Assembly (NCBI GenBank): GCA_963930645.1
Contig: OZ005650.1
Location: 64,484,718-64,548,717, forward strand
Length of the DNA stretch: 64,000 bases
Direction of reading: 5' to 3'
DNA from: Salticus scenicus
Taxonomy: Eukaryota > Arthropoda > Arachnida > Araneae > Salticidae
Shown here in pieces: positions 1 through 11,967 of the stretch. Below the pieces are notes generated by a model that searched no databases, had not been told where the DNA came from, and was given only the letters and a program-made list of their open reading frames with translations. The position numbers and the translations under genes are program-made. How positions within the stretch are numbered: the stretch's first letter is position 1; the number at the start of each line of letters is the position of its first letter.

Positions 1-464
1 GTGTAAGCACATTATATGCAAATTTCTAACAAAAATTTGTTATAATAATTAAGTAAAATATTTGAAAATCAAACTCTAATTTCCTCATCAATACATTAAT
101 ACAAAGAAAAGTTTCTTTCTTTTTACACTTAATTTCAGAACATCAAATCCTAATTCACCAAATATGAAGTTGAAAATATTTTACTTTGTTAAGTTTTGTT
201 AACTTCCAGAAGATGACTGTTACTTTTATGCTACTTTTTTTTTTTTGGAGAAATCTGTGCATTTTATTTGCATATATTTATCTAAAAATAAATAATATTC
301 ATACATTCGTATATCTAAAATTTTCAAAATGAGTAATAAATACAACAAAAAGAAATTTGTTCCCCCCCCCCTCCCCAAGAAAAACCATTGTTAATTAATC
401 CCCTTATGCTTAGCAGCAGACTATCAGAATAGAAGACAGTTTTTTGGTTATTTATTTCTTTTAA
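1..464. other. Non-coding AT-rich stretch
   Basis: No exon, repeat boundary or RNA gene is recognised. It contains T, C and A homopolymer runs (for example a C run at 361-370). It ends at the left terminus of the mariner-like remnant. Confidence 0.5.
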
Positions 465-1045
465 AGGGTCTTCCAATATGGATGATGCAATTTTAAATGG
501 TTAGAATGGCATTGGCAACACTGCGTATTATTTTTTGACATTTCTTATGTCATTTGTGTTTAGTATGCTATGTCATTTAATCATGCAAAGATACACGCTT
601 GAACAATGTTTCGAAATTATTAAATTGTTTTATCAAAATCAGTGTGTTCATATGTGAATACTGAGAGAAATTTGAGAAGAATTCATGGACGACATCATTC
701 AGTTAATCGACTCGATCGATTGTGATTTTTTCTTTGAGGATATGTTAAGTCACAAGTTTATGCTGATAATCCAATACCAATTGAGCAATTAAAAACCAAC
801 ATTGAACGTGTTATTCGTGAAATAGCACCAAATTTATGTGAAAAAGTGATGGAAAATTGGGTTGACAGAATGTGGAATGTACAGAGAAGTCGTGGTGCTC
901 ACATGAACAATATTATTTTCATACTTAATGGCATAATATATGCTTTCAAAAAAACAAAAAAAAAAGTGTCTCACTGAATAATTTATGTTTTTTTTTTTTT
1001 TTTTTTTTTTTTTTTTCAATTGTATCACTCTTAATGGAAAACCCT
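465..1045 (+). mobile_element. Internally deleted mariner-like DNA transposon remnant
   Basis: Reading + strand, an ATG at 583 opens a short stretch resembling the helix-turn-helix start of mariner-type transposases (MQRYTLEQCFEIIKLFYQNQ), then degenerates. From 738 a second frame gives a recognisable transposase C-terminus with the pieces GYVKSQVYADNP, IEQLKTNIERVI and RSRGAHM, which in the family follow the last catalytic residue. The catalytic core between the two parts is missing, so this is a deletion derivative. The ends are related as inverted repeats: the left begins near 465 with AGGGTCTTCCA and the right is the complement of AGGGTTTTCCA near 1033-1045. A long T run at 988-1015 lies in the 3' part. 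It belongs to the IS630/Tc1/mariner superfamily and encodes nothing functional. Exact ends are uncertain by a few bases. Confidence 0.65.
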
Positions 1046-3256
1046 TCATAACATCCGTCTTTGTAAATATAAACATTTACTTCTTTTATATTAAATTCGA
1101 CACTGTGTTTATTAAAAATGGAAACCATAACCTTCGTAAAATAACAGTAAATATTTTAAAACAATTTATTGGAAGAGGGGAAAAGACTTTTCCATTTAGT
1201 TAAATGAGGATCCGGACATAATATCGCGGAACAAAATCTCGAGTCAAAAAATCTCTCAAAAATCTCAATTATCTATTTGAAAATTTGATTTTGTGTCATG
1301 TGTGATCTCTGGCAGGGGCCACAGGGCCTTATAAATATTAATTAATTTATTAAAATAAATAAATAACTAATTAAATAAATCATAGAGTTGAATTTCATTA
1401 TTTTATCTATGTTTATTTTTAAGTTATTTTATCTTTTGCTTTTCACTATTCAAAATACATTTTAAAAATCGTGTACATCACTGATGACATTAAAGCTGAA
1501 CACTGTTCACAAACTTGAATTAAATATTTTAAAATTAAGAAACACGATTGAATTCATTTTGACTAATTTTGACAAAAGTTAATAAATATAGTCTTTAAAC
1601 TATTTTAAGTAAAATTTATAAAAAAATTTGTTGTAGGTTTGTCAGAATGTCGGTCCTCTGACTAAGGTATGTGTTGTCATGAAATTTTATTCAACATTAC
1701 TAATAATTACCAACTCATTTTTGCTTTATATTCATTTACGTCAGCGAGATTTTGTCCCCAACCCAGTTAAATGCAAGTTTACCAAGAGTTTACTGTATTT
1801 ATGTTTTATTATTATTATTATCATCATTCTTGTAACTTAAAAAAATATATTTATATTTTAAAATCATTTTCATGCCACTTAATTTTAGCAGGAAAACACA
1901 AGTTATTTTCTTTTTTTGACACTTTTTATCGTTTATCTGCCTCCTCCCCAAATATATCTCAATTTTCCTTGAAGACTGAGTAGGCGCTTGAACAGTATTT
2001 TACAATAATAGCTTAGCTATATTCATTTTTATATCTCGACATATGTTTTTTCTGGAATGCTATGGGACACAACCAAAAGCAAAGGGGAAAAAAAGAGTGG
2101 GAAGAGAGAAAAAAAAAAACATAAAACTATGGTGATCTATGGATTAAGACCCATGGGTAGACCCATCTCTAGCTTGATAATGATTTTAATACATCATCAT
2201 CATTACAAAACGTATATACCTGTAGCTTTAAAACTGAGTGAGTTATTAATTGAAAATTGAACATTGTGCATAAAGACTATACACCAAAATAGAAATGCAA
2301 ATTCATGACATTTTACAGAAAGGTAAAAAGTATGACAATATTTATATTAAAACTGTTTTTGTATGCTTAAGGTAGATTTTCAATATAGTTACATACTCTT
2401 AAATAAAAAACCTGAAATTTTTATTTGAAAATTTGAAAATAAAAAATAATTATATGTAAATATGTAATTTATTTTGAAATTTTATGTTTTTTTCAAAATG
2501 ATGTTAACAAATTAACTCACGGAAATTCTTTCTTTTATTTAACTGAAATTTAGCTGTTTAAAATTTTTTTGTTAAATTGATTTTTTTTAATTGCATAATG
2601 AAATGCAGAAAATTCTTTTTTATTTCCATGATTATTTCTTTTTAGAACAATTCAACTAAAATGAAAAGAAATTAAGTGTCATGTGCATCTGGCAACTCAC
2701 ACAGACATGATACTGTTTATTTCTGCATTAAGTGGATATGTAATTTTTTTAATGCACTTTTTTTTTTATTTTTTTTTTAATCTGAAACTTTTTTTACTTT
2801 GCCCAATTATCTATAAAGGATAAAAAATTAAAGTGTGTTTCAATCTTTTTTGGGACATGGGGTATCCTGTATAATGACATACACAGGGCTTAAACAAGCA
2901 TGGTCCAGTCACCACCAGACTTAAGTTTTCTAAATGATGATCAGTTTTTTATAATCATACAGATTTCCTCTTTATATCAACATTTTTTTGTGTCTTGATA
3001 CTGAAATCTGTGAAACAATATATAAAAACTAATTTTCTCACAAACCACAGTCATAAACTAGAAAACTCTTTTCTTTCACTTCTTAGTTCTAACAAAAGGA
3101 ACAATCCTTGAAACTAAAAAATCTAGATATATGCCAATAGCAAAAGGCAAAAATAAAAAAAGCCAAAAGTCTAAAGATTGTCATTCTATGACTGTATCGT
3201 ATATTAGAGGAATTTTCTCCTTTCAGTTTCAATTTATACACTTTATTTCACTTATA
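1046..3256. other. AT-rich intergenic stretch without recognisable gene
   Basis: No conserved exon is visible. Two short segments around 1232-1252 and 1738-1758 are partly inverted copies (both contain CAAAATCTCG or its complement), perhaps the ends of a decayed transposon. The rest is A/T-rich with homopolymer runs, and the short open frames are composition artefacts. Confidence 0.45.
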
Positions 3257-3661
3257 CATACCTGCCAACATTGAAGAATCAAAATAACGGAGATTTTATA
3301 AGCAGCATTTTCAGGCCCAGTAAACATTGATGTGTTTTCAACATATGACAGTATTTTAATAGCTTAATCCATGACTTAAATTATCAAAAAGTTACATGGG
3401 TAAGTTAAATTTAATTATTAAATAAAAATTAAGTAATTATTAATTAAAAATAGTAATATATATAGAGAATCATGATAATTTTTTTTATCAAAAGCAAAAT
3501 CTTGCTTAAAAAAATGAAGGTTTGTTGAAGTTTTGAATAAATTATAAGTATAACTTTAAAATCTTCTGAATAATGGAGAAATGATTGAGAATAACGGAGA
3601 GTGGAAGACAGTCCCAAAATAACAGAGTCTCCATTGAAATAACGGAGAGTTGGTGGGTATG
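3257..3661. mobile_element. MITE with CATACC termini and 6-bp target duplication
   Basis: The left end reads CATACCTGCCAAC and the right end is the complement of CATACCCACCAACTC, and subterminal AATAACGGAG blocks occur in both arms. The flanks carry the direct repeat CTTATA (3251-3256 and 3662-3667). It has no coding capacity. The termini and duplication length suggest a hAT-like non-autonomous element; superfamily assignment is inference. Confidence 0.65.
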
Positions 3662-4811
3662 CTTATATATATATTTTATGCCTAAAAATATTATATTAGC
3701 CAATAAATATTGGAAAATTCATTACACAAAAGTAAATCAAAGTGTCTCTTTGGTTTACAAAAACAAATATGAGAATAATTTCAAATAAATAAACAAAAAA
3801 AAAAAAAAAAAAAAAAAAACTGCTAGAGGCAGAATTTAATTTAGCAAGACAGTAATATTTTGCATATTACCGATTTTTTTTTTTTTTTTTAATCTATTCC
3901 TCCATATAAAGACATGTGATAACTGTATACATTCATATAAACTCCTGTTTGCATACCTTAATTGGAAAATATAACATCTATTGTTGAACAGCTTTTTACC
4001 ATCTAGTATTTTTGACTACTTTGTAAAATTATGGTCCATAATTTTTAATCTTTTGATGAATTCTTTCCTGCTTTCTGAATTAAAATCTTCTACTAACAAA
4101 TAAACCAAATGAATTAACTTCAGATTCATTTAATTTTATTTAATTAACTGTAAAACCTTGTGAAAAATAGTTCACTCCATGATTTCCAATGCGACAAAAA
4201 GCTTCAGTTAATGAAAATCATGCCAGAAATAATAATCATGATATATGTAAGAAAACTGGCTAGTTCAAACATTCTTTAAAAAAAAAAAAAAAATCTAATT
4301 TTTAAATGGTTTCAATTTTGTTCCTTAGAAAAATTTTTGTTTAACTTAATAATTTTACTACTTGCCAATCCAATAGTTAACAATAGCTTTTTAAATATAT
4401 AAAAGTTTTATAATTACATACAAGAATTGTCATGAACGTGCAAATAAATTTATTTTCTTTTATATATAAAGAATTTTTTATTTATTTATTTTTTTTTTTT
4501 TTTGCATATTTTACCTAATAACTTTTTTATTTAAAATGACATTTTTATTTATTACCTTTCGAAAAAATTATCCAACAGAATTTTTCAGTAATACGACGTT
4601 AGCTAGATTTTGTCCTGATTAATGTTCATAGTGATCGCTTGAACAAATAACTTTGTACAATGAAAGACCAAAGTGAAACACAGCAAATGATGACAACGAA
4701 AAATATCTCACTGAAAACAATAGTCTAATCATACTATTATTGTAACTGTTGCTAAAAAAAGAATGCAGTTTCTCCCCCCCCCCCTTTTTTTTTTTTTTTT
4801 TTTTTATTTAA
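3662..4811. other. AT-rich intergenic stretch with homopolymer runs
   Basis: No gene is seen. Poly-A (3796-3819), poly-T (3878-3891, 4491-4503, 4784-4805) and a C run (4775-4783) dominate. Confidence 0.45.
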
Positions 4812-5240
4812 CGGCCCTCTTCACTTACCGTCACCGGAAGCCCAAGCCAATGTTATTCTATGGGGAAATTTTCTTCACAAATAACTTATTAATTAATACA
4901 TATTTTTAAATTCTGCTTTCAAATTCAAAAAATTCCCAACTGTTAAATTGATGGACCTTTTTTAAAAATGTACTTTTTAAATTTTTAATATTTTATTTTG
5001 AAATTGCAAAATGAAAAAATTTCACATATTGAAAATTCGTGTTTTGCAGCGTCAAAATAAAATATAAAAAATTAAAAAAATAATTTTTTAAAAAAGGTCC
5101 GTCAACTTAACAACTGGGAATTTTCAGAATGTGAAAACAGAATTTAAGAATATGTATTAGTTAATAAGTTATTTGTAAAGAAAAATTTCCCATAGAATAA
5201 CATTAGCTTCGGCTTCCATCAGCGTTGAGTGAAGAGTGCC
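4812..5240. mobile_element. Foldback element with long inverted repeats, TTAA-flanked (copy 1)
   Basis: Two arms of about 200 bp are inverted copies of each other. The left arm starts CGGCCCTCTTCACT and the right arm ends with the complement of GGCACTCTTCACT; both contain the block TGTTATTCTATGGG and a centre-proximal GGTCC block. TTAA lies on both sides (4808-4811 and 5241-5244), as for piggyBac-type target duplications. Related copies are near 14940-15600, 28811-29276 and 34908-35316. There is no coding capacity. Confidence 0.7.
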
Positions 5241-5682
5241 TTAAGGCTTTTTACATAAAGAAATTAAAAGATGATACAAAAATAGTTTTTGAAATTGACT
5301 AAAAATTTTTTAGAAAGTAAAATAAATAAAGTAAATGAGTAGTAGTAGTAGAAGATTTAATAACACATTCTTTGGATATATTATAGAATAGAGCATTATA
5401 TAGATCATTTTACAAATTTTTATTCTTTGCAATTGAGGACTTTTTCATTCCGGCAAACCAGGAGCTAGCGATGATTTTCTGCATTTTCTTTCGGTGAATT
5501 ACTTATCATTAACATAAAATGATTTCACACACAATTTAACGTTTAAAACTTTTTATTTCACCATTTTATGTAATTTTATACTTCAAAGAAGGAAATTTGT
5601 TAAACATATCAAACATTACTATATAAAATCAAGTGGTCTCCGAGATTCACCAGCAGAGTGCAAAGGGTAAAAATTTATCCTG

Positions 5683-5831
5683 CACTGTAAAAAATATGTC
5701 CTATTTACTGCCAGAAATTCTCTGTAATTTGAGAAAATACGTTCGGACAACATAATTTTTTCGTAAATTACGCATATTTTCTCAAATTACAGAGGATTTC
5801 TGCCAGCAAATAGGACATATTTTTTAAAGTG
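5683..5831. mobile_element. Short palindromic MITE
   Basis: About 60-bp arms are nearly perfect inverted repeats around a centre near 5757. The left arm begins CACTGTAAAAAATATGTCC; the right arm is the complement of CACTTTAAAAAATATGTCC. It could fold into a long hairpin. No target duplication is certain. Confidence 0.7.
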
Positions 5832-5923
5832 TGAGAAAATATGACCAAATATGCCTGGAATAAATTACTATAGCAACTCTTAAGAACAATTTCAAAACAG
5901 AGGATTTTTTATAACGATGAAGA

Positions 5924-6085
5924 TAGTGGCGGATCCAGAACTTGACTTTTGCGGGGGGGGGGGGGGGGGGGGGGGGGGCTAAGATTTTTCAAAGTGCTAT
6001 TTTAGACCAATAAAAAATTTGCAATTGCAATATTCAATTATGAATGTCAGTGTTTTGAAGCCCCCCCCCCTTAAATCTGCCACTG
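5924..6085. mobile_element. hAT-like MITE, family of four, copy 1
   Basis: Termini match the consensus CAGTGGCGGATCCAG with the first base mutated on the left; the right end is CTGCCACTG. The interior holds a long G run (5953-5978) and a C run (6061-6070) in inverted relation, and the core AATTGCAATATTCAATT. The 8-bp target duplication GATGAAGA is at 5916-5923 and 6086-6093. Sister copies are at 8699, 46087 and 50855. Confidence 0.8.
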
Positions 6086-6370
6086 GATGAAGATATGCAT
6101 TTTCATTAAAATTTACAGAAAAGATTACCTAAGTAAATTATCTGTAAATGCATTAGCATTATACTTGAAATTGTTTTTCAAATCATATCAGTGATCTTAA
6201 CTTTATAATATTTTTTCCATATATATATTTTTTTTCCTCATTCATATCTGAACCTGTCCTATAGTTTTTGTTTTTCTCTGGATATAAAAAGGAGATAAAC
6301 CTTCCTCAATCTTCTATATGTTAAAAATTTCAGTTTTCTCCTATGGTATTAAATTCCAATATGTCTTTAA

Positions 6371-6868
6371 CCCATTAGGTGCCAAAGCTTCCACTGCGGG
6401 AACAATTGTTTAAGAATTTTTTTCTCTGCAAGTAATTAAGATAAATATATATTATTTTTGGCATTAAATATTGAAATGACTAGATCCGTTGGTAATTTTT
6501 TCAAAAAGTTTGTAATGTACATTCTATTTTATTATTATTATAATTCAAATAAAGATGTCTGTTTTTCTGCAAAAAAACAGCAAAAATAACTCATTTGAGA
6601 GCAGGGATTTAAAACAATGGATATGAAATAAAACAGTGTTCTTAAATTATAATAAGCAGGGATAAAGAAAACTAATTTAAAAGGGTTTTGCAGTTTTTAA
6701 ACATCTATTCTATCCCAATTAAGTGTCAAATCTCCCATTTTGGAAACATATCACATCTTCTAACATTTTTTTATTATTATTATTAAACTACATATGATTA
6801 GAAATGCACACTGAAACACAAAACATACAAAAATTTTCAGTGGGATTCATATAACGGCGTTTAATAGG
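6371..6868. mobile_element. piggyBac-like MITE flanked by TTAA
   Basis: TTAA at 6367-6370 is followed by CCCATTAGGTGCC; the other end is GGCGTTTAATAGG followed by TTAA (6869-6872). The termini are imperfect inverted repeats beginning CC. No open frame of interest is present. Confidence 0.6.
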
Positions 6869-7199
6869 TTAATTTTTATTGCTGTAATGCATGTATTTAA
6901 CATTTTTTATTACTCACTGTAATAACTGTATTCCCTTTTCTTCATTAATTAAAAATTACAAATTGGGATTATAAAATGTCCGATACATTTTTAAAAATTT
7001 ATGTATGAATATACCTACATGTAAAATGAATGAGTTTCTTAAATGAAAGTTTTATGTTTACATCTGATCAGTACTGTATTTTATAGATCATCGTGTTAGA
7101 TTGATGTTATAATGATCTTCCATTGTATTAAAACAAAAATGTTTAAAAAAAAAATTTCTACAACCAACCTACCCCCAACAGAAAAAAATGTACACTGTG

Positions 7200-8260
7200 G
7201 CTATCACAAAGCTTTCTTTATATCATTGTATATAACAGCAGCACTTACTGTTTAACAAGCACAAAAGTTTCATCATAAATTCTCACAATAAAGTTGCTGA
7301 GATACAGCCATATGAAAAACCACAGAAGGTGAATTATAGCAGTGCACCTGTCAAGCGATATACACATAAATTAGGTCAGCATTCATTTTTTTAATGGTTA
7401 TCTCACATAACAAGGCCATAAAAGTTGAGATTTATCCTATTTATTCATGGGGTAAATTGCATCACAGCAGTACCAGTTATTGGATGATATGCACCCAAAT
7501 TAAATCAGTATTTCATTTAAAATGCATGCCACAGAAACTGACCATTTACCTGATTTTAACAGTACTAAAATAATCATATCTAACTGTTTAAATTATCATT
7601 CAAGAATTTTCCTGGAGGGCTGATACACAAATAAACATTTTTCACCACTTAATGAGGCATGTGCAGTCCCCGATGAATACGTTGTACTCACTTAATGAAA
7701 GTCTGTTGTTCTTCTCAGCATTTACATTTGATGTATTTTACTGATGAGGAGCCTGTAAAAGACTCAAAATGTTTAAATTTATGTTTTGTGTTTTTAATGT
7801 TTTAAATTGTATATTTTTAGTGTATATTGTCTCAGTTTTTAATGTGATTAAAATTTTATTTTATAGTATTTCATAATGACATTTTCTTGTATAAAGTTTA
7901 TACAAGAAATTATATATAATAAAATCTGAGATATAGCCTTCCCGATTAAATAATTGCAACATAGTGGGTGCAACCTATTATCTGATATGAACCTCAATTG
8001 AATCAGCATAATGTTTCATAATGCCCCTCCCATGTGAAGTTTTGTTCAACTATACATAATAGAACCTGAGATATAGCCTTCCCTTAAATGGAAGAAATCG
8101 CAGTAAAGCATTGCCACCCGTTCAGCGATTTGCACCAAAAGTTTATTGACACTAATTTATGTCAAACTGCACCTACATATAAATTTATATGAAATTCTTT
8201 TTAGTAATTCCTGGAATACAGTTTATCTTAGGAAGTGTGTAAATCCATTAAAAACCAGAA
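7200..8260. repeat. Degenerate tandem/dispersed repeat with 'GAGATATAGCCTTCCC' motif
   Basis: Several diverged units share a phrase like GAGATATAGCCTTCCC followed by a block resembling CCACCTGTTGAGCGATTTG, then TACATATAAATTTATATG. Units are recognisable near 7300-7400, 7435-7560, 7925-8010 and 8060-8220. The same family forms a clearer tandem series at 55740-56470. Confidence 0.55.
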
Positions 8261-8316
8261 GTCGAAAATTTCTACAAATCCAATACTTTTTTCTATTAAA
8301 GAATTATATTCAAATT

Positions 8317-8320
<4 letters not shown>

Positions 8321-8351
<31 letters not shown>
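8321..8351. repeat. (TA)n microsatellite
   Basis: An uninterrupted run of about 15 TA dinucleotides. Confidence 0.95.
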
Positions 8352-8353
<2 letters not shown>

Positions 8354-8524
8354 ATGAGGTATATATATTCCTGCATGATTCAAGCTAACCCATTTGCCAA
8401 GTTTTATAGTTTTGCAATCAATGGCCTCAGCTCCAGAGCACACACAGACACCTTCTCTTTATATATATAATTGACTTTACCAATAACAGGTAAGAAAAAT
8501 TTTCTAATATCATGTTCTTTAAAA

Positions 8525-8561
<37 letters not shown>

Positions 8562-8698
8562 CTAAATGTTTTTAGGGTTTAATAATTAAAAGTACATTAT
8601 AATAGATTTATAATTAAACTGAGAGTGCTCACAGTGTTTTCTAGTATGATTTAATTTCAAGAGTAATGGTAAACTTTGTAAGAAGATTAAACAAGATG

Positions 8699-8845
8699 CA
8701 GTGGCAGATCCAGATCTTACCTTTTGGAGAGGGGGGGGGGATAAGATTGTTCAAGGTGTTATTCGAGATCAAAGAAAAATTTAAAACTGTAATAGTCAAT
8801 TGTGAATTTCAGTACTTTTGGGGGGGCTGCCTAAATCTGCCACTG
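8699..8845. mobile_element. hAT-like MITE, family of four, copy 2
   Basis: It starts CAGTGGCAGATCCAG and ends CTGCCACTG, with a G run at 8731-8740 and a second at 8820-8826. Flanks ACAAGATG (8691-8698) and ACAAGAAT (8846-8853) are a decayed 8-bp target duplication. It is more diverged than the copies at 46087 and 50855. Confidence 0.7.
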
Positions 8846-9529
8846 ACAAGAATGGGGAATGAAGATTGTTTCAAAATTCACCCCTATGGAAATATGTGGT
8901 GCTGTTTTTTTAAGTAAAGTTTTTGTCGCAATTTATAATTTAAAATTGATGATTGTGCCCTTTTTTTTAAGCACTGCTTTTGTACCCATTTATTATTTTA
9001 AAATTGGAGACACCACTCTAATTTTCCCCAGTTTTCTTTTTAAAGCTCTCTTTTCTGTTACACAGCACTACCCACATATTCCTCTAATGGTGACATATAT
9101 GTATATATATATTTTTTAATCCTTCTTCCCTAGTCTGGTTTAATCTTCCTACAAACTTTGGTGTTATTCTTGCAATTAGATTGCACTACAAAACACTGTA
9201 AGCACTGTCAGGTTCATTGTGCCCATCCTGTACATTAACAGTTCAATATTTGTAACTAGATTGTAGATTAAAAAAATATAAGAATTACCAATTACTTCCA
9301 GTGTCTTCATATTAAACAAATTAATGACATTGAAAATAAAAATCTCAATATGACAACAGAACATAGTTTATACTGCATTTCTATTATAAATTTAAATTTA
9401 AATAAAAGATAACTTTTAAGGCCATTAAAGTTATGTTGTTGTTTTTATTTCTATGCTAGCTATTATTCTTTCTCAGTTCACACATGGAAAATTTAACATA
9501 TTTTTGTTTCTGGCTACCAAGTGTTTTAA

Positions 9530-9743
9530 CCCCTTAACATGCGCTGTCCTCGCTGCGAGGGCGCAAAATTTAAGATCCAGCTGCAGAAATTCATCCCGGA
9601 AATTTTCTAGCAAAAATTTACGTTTTTAACATAGCAGAAAAGGCCGTTTTCTTTACCTTAAAATTTCTTTCAGTTTAATTTAATTCATGAAATCCGGTGG
9701 CAGTATAATTTAAATGATCCTAATTCTCGTGCGCTGCAAAGGG
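9530..9743. mobile_element. piggyBac-like MITE flanked by TTAA
   Basis: TTAA (9526-9529) precedes CCCCTTAACATGCGCTG; the right end is GTGCGCTGCAAAGGG followed by TTAA (9744-9747). Termini starting CCC and the TTAA duplication are hallmarks of piggyBac-derived elements. The element is 214 bp and non-coding. Confidence 0.7.
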
Positions 9744-10739
9744 TTAAATTTGTTTAAAGGTTGCACAATAGTCATACTTACTCATTGTCATATTATTGAA
9801 TCTCTCATTCAAAAATAAAGTTTTTCAAAGTCTGCATTTTGAATTTCACTTTTTGAACATGTCATCTTTTACCACGTCGAGCAATTTAAAAAAAATATAT
9901 AAAGTAAATATTTTTATCTCCTTAAATAAATTCTGTACTTTAATTTTCAATCTTGAAAAGAAATATTTATATGTATTTTTAAAAATTGCTCACTAAGGTT
10001 AAAAGGGACATTTAAAAAAAAAAAAAAAAAAAACTGTATTCAAAAAACTTTATTTTTGAATAAAATATCCTTATAAACTGAAGCATAACATGGAAAAGAA
10101 GAATAGGTGAATCTGACTGATAGGCAGGTCACAAATTCTTATGCAATATGAATTAATGATAATGTTTTTGAGTTTACAAAGAACTTTTATTCAGTGCTTT
10201 ATCCATTCACCATGACCAGTCAGAAGAATATTATAAAGTCTATCCCAATGATTTCGGTCACAATTTCACAGATTGATTTTAGTTGATTCATGGAAGCCCA
10301 GCCAACTGAGAACTTTCGCTTGGTTGTCTGGTGGAAGTTTATGAAAAAGAAACTTTAAACATATTTGTAAAGAAAATATGGTTATTTCTAATTTTTTATT
10401 TTCATCAAACTCATGTCCTCAAATTAATAGCAAGATATTAATTGCAATGTTTAATTATGTAAAACTAGTTTGATTACTTCAAGCACACTAATTACTTTGT
10501 AACTAATTTACTTTTTTGTAACTAATTACTTTTTACTCAGTTAAATTAAAATTATAAGTTACAACAAATAACAATAATAAAAAATAAAATGGTTTTAAAA
10601 TTACTAAATAGGAATTTTTTTTAAGAGACAGATCTTTCCAAAAGACTTATTTCTGAAATAATACCAGATAAATAACTTGAAACTTATTTTTAAATAATTT
10701 AAAAACCACTTAAAATCTAGAAGAAGCGGATTAAAAAAT

Positions 10740-11080
10740 AATCACAAGACTTGACACCCAGATATTTTTGTCCCTGGAGAAATATCTCGCTGAAACTGTT
10801 TATGAATATTATATTGTCATAGACTATGGGCCCATATCTAAAATTTGAGTAAAATTGGTTTTCAGAAGTGTATTAAAAGTGAATGGCAAGATTTGACACA
10901 AGCAGACTGATTTTTGCCCCTAAAACTTGCCTCTCGTGAGACAGATCTCTAAAAATGCTTGCATATTGCATTGTTATCCACTATGAACTTTTGTGCGAAA
11001 TCCGAGCAAAACCCGTTTTGTAGAAGTGAGTTAAAATTTCACAGCAATTTTTAACCCAATCAGAAAGACAGAACAACCGA
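10740..11080. repeat. Two-unit degenerate tandem repeat
   Basis: Two units of about 165 bp align: each has 'AAGACTTGACAC / AAGATTTGACAC', then TTTTTG(T/C)CCC, a (C/G)AGAAATATCTCGC- or CAGATCTCT-like block, and a T(A/T)(T)TGT(C/T)AT...CTATG block. It ends with an AGAAAGACAGAACAACCG tail reminiscent of arthropod repeat tails. It lies just beyond the 3' end of the RING gene. Confidence 0.5.
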
Positions 11081-11214
11081 ATTAAATGAGAGCATATAAA
11101 ACAGATTTAATAGAGAAATAGAAACTTAGTAAATTAGCAGTTACAAAAAAAGTTTGTCTCTCATGGAATATTATTAAATTAAACAGTACACAATGGAAAA
11201 AAAAAATTGTATAA

Positions 11215-11220
11215 TTTATT
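11215..11220 (-). promoter_or_regulatory. Candidate polyadenylation signal for the RNF13-like gene
   Basis: AATAAA on the minus strand, about 265 bp after the stop codon. AT-rich sequence makes chance matches common, so this only marks a plausible 3' end. Confidence 0.35.
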
Positions 11221-11482
11221 ATATAACAATCAAAATAACAAAATATGCTAGCATTGAGTACAACATGTAGACTCTGGTCAATAATATATGTACAGTCCAC
11301 AATTTTTTTTAAAAATCCAAACACTATATACATCGTTCACAGTTCAAAATTAAAAAATCATGTTATGAAGCTAGATATTTTAATTTATGCATCGATAAAA
11401 AACGAATAACATAGCATTAATACTTTAAAATTTGCCATGAATAAAAGAAAAAAAATTCTAGATTGCCCTACATCAATGAAAG

Positions 11483-11967
11483 CTAAATACTTGCAGCATG
11501 ATTTGAAGATGTTTCGCCTTCAAAAGGATTGACAAAATTTACTTGCACTTCATCCTGATCAGAACTTTTCTCGGGTCTCCCACTGTTGACTGAATAAAGG
11601 GGTGGTGGTAAAAGACATTCAGACTCTGAATCTGAAACCACACAATTCTCGGCATGAGAAGGAAAGGTTGCAGTAGAATGCCTCGGATCCGTATTCACAT
11701 CTGAATAACTATCAGGCATGGAGGATGGCCCACCAGTATCATGTGAACTGGATGGTTGGCCAGTGTTCTGGAAAGTCCCCCAAGTTCGGGCTTCGTTGAC
11801 CCAAGTTGGAGATCTGAGTAATGGAGTATTTTCAGCGGGTGAAGTAAGCTCAGAGTCCTCAGAGTCACTTTCATCAGCTGAGTCTCCAAAAGTGATTTTT
11901 CGCTTACACAGTGGACAGTTTCTGCGGTTGTTCATCAGCCAAGGGTCAATGCACTTAGCATGATAAG
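11483..11967 (-). CDS. RNF13: RNF13-like coding exon 9 (second half of RING-H2, acidic tail, stop)
   Basis: The acceptor is TATGTTTACAG immediately before 11967. The exon completes an Ala codon begun in exon 8 and continues YHAKCIDPWL...CPLCKR, giving the H253, C256, C268 and C271 zinc ligands. After the finger come the acidic run SADESDSEDSE and the ENTPLL sorting-type motif, both placed as in vertebrate RNF13 (EHTPLL). The rest of the tail (about 110 residues) is low complexity, rich in Ser, Pro, Asp and Glu, and weakly conserved in the family. The stop is TAG at 11483-11485. The upstream Met in the open frame is intronic and not a start. Confidence 0.93.

Noticed and set aside
834..1203. 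Open frames with poly-Lys and poly-Phe across the T run at 988-1015
   Set aside because: Homopolymer translation inside a dead mariner remnant.
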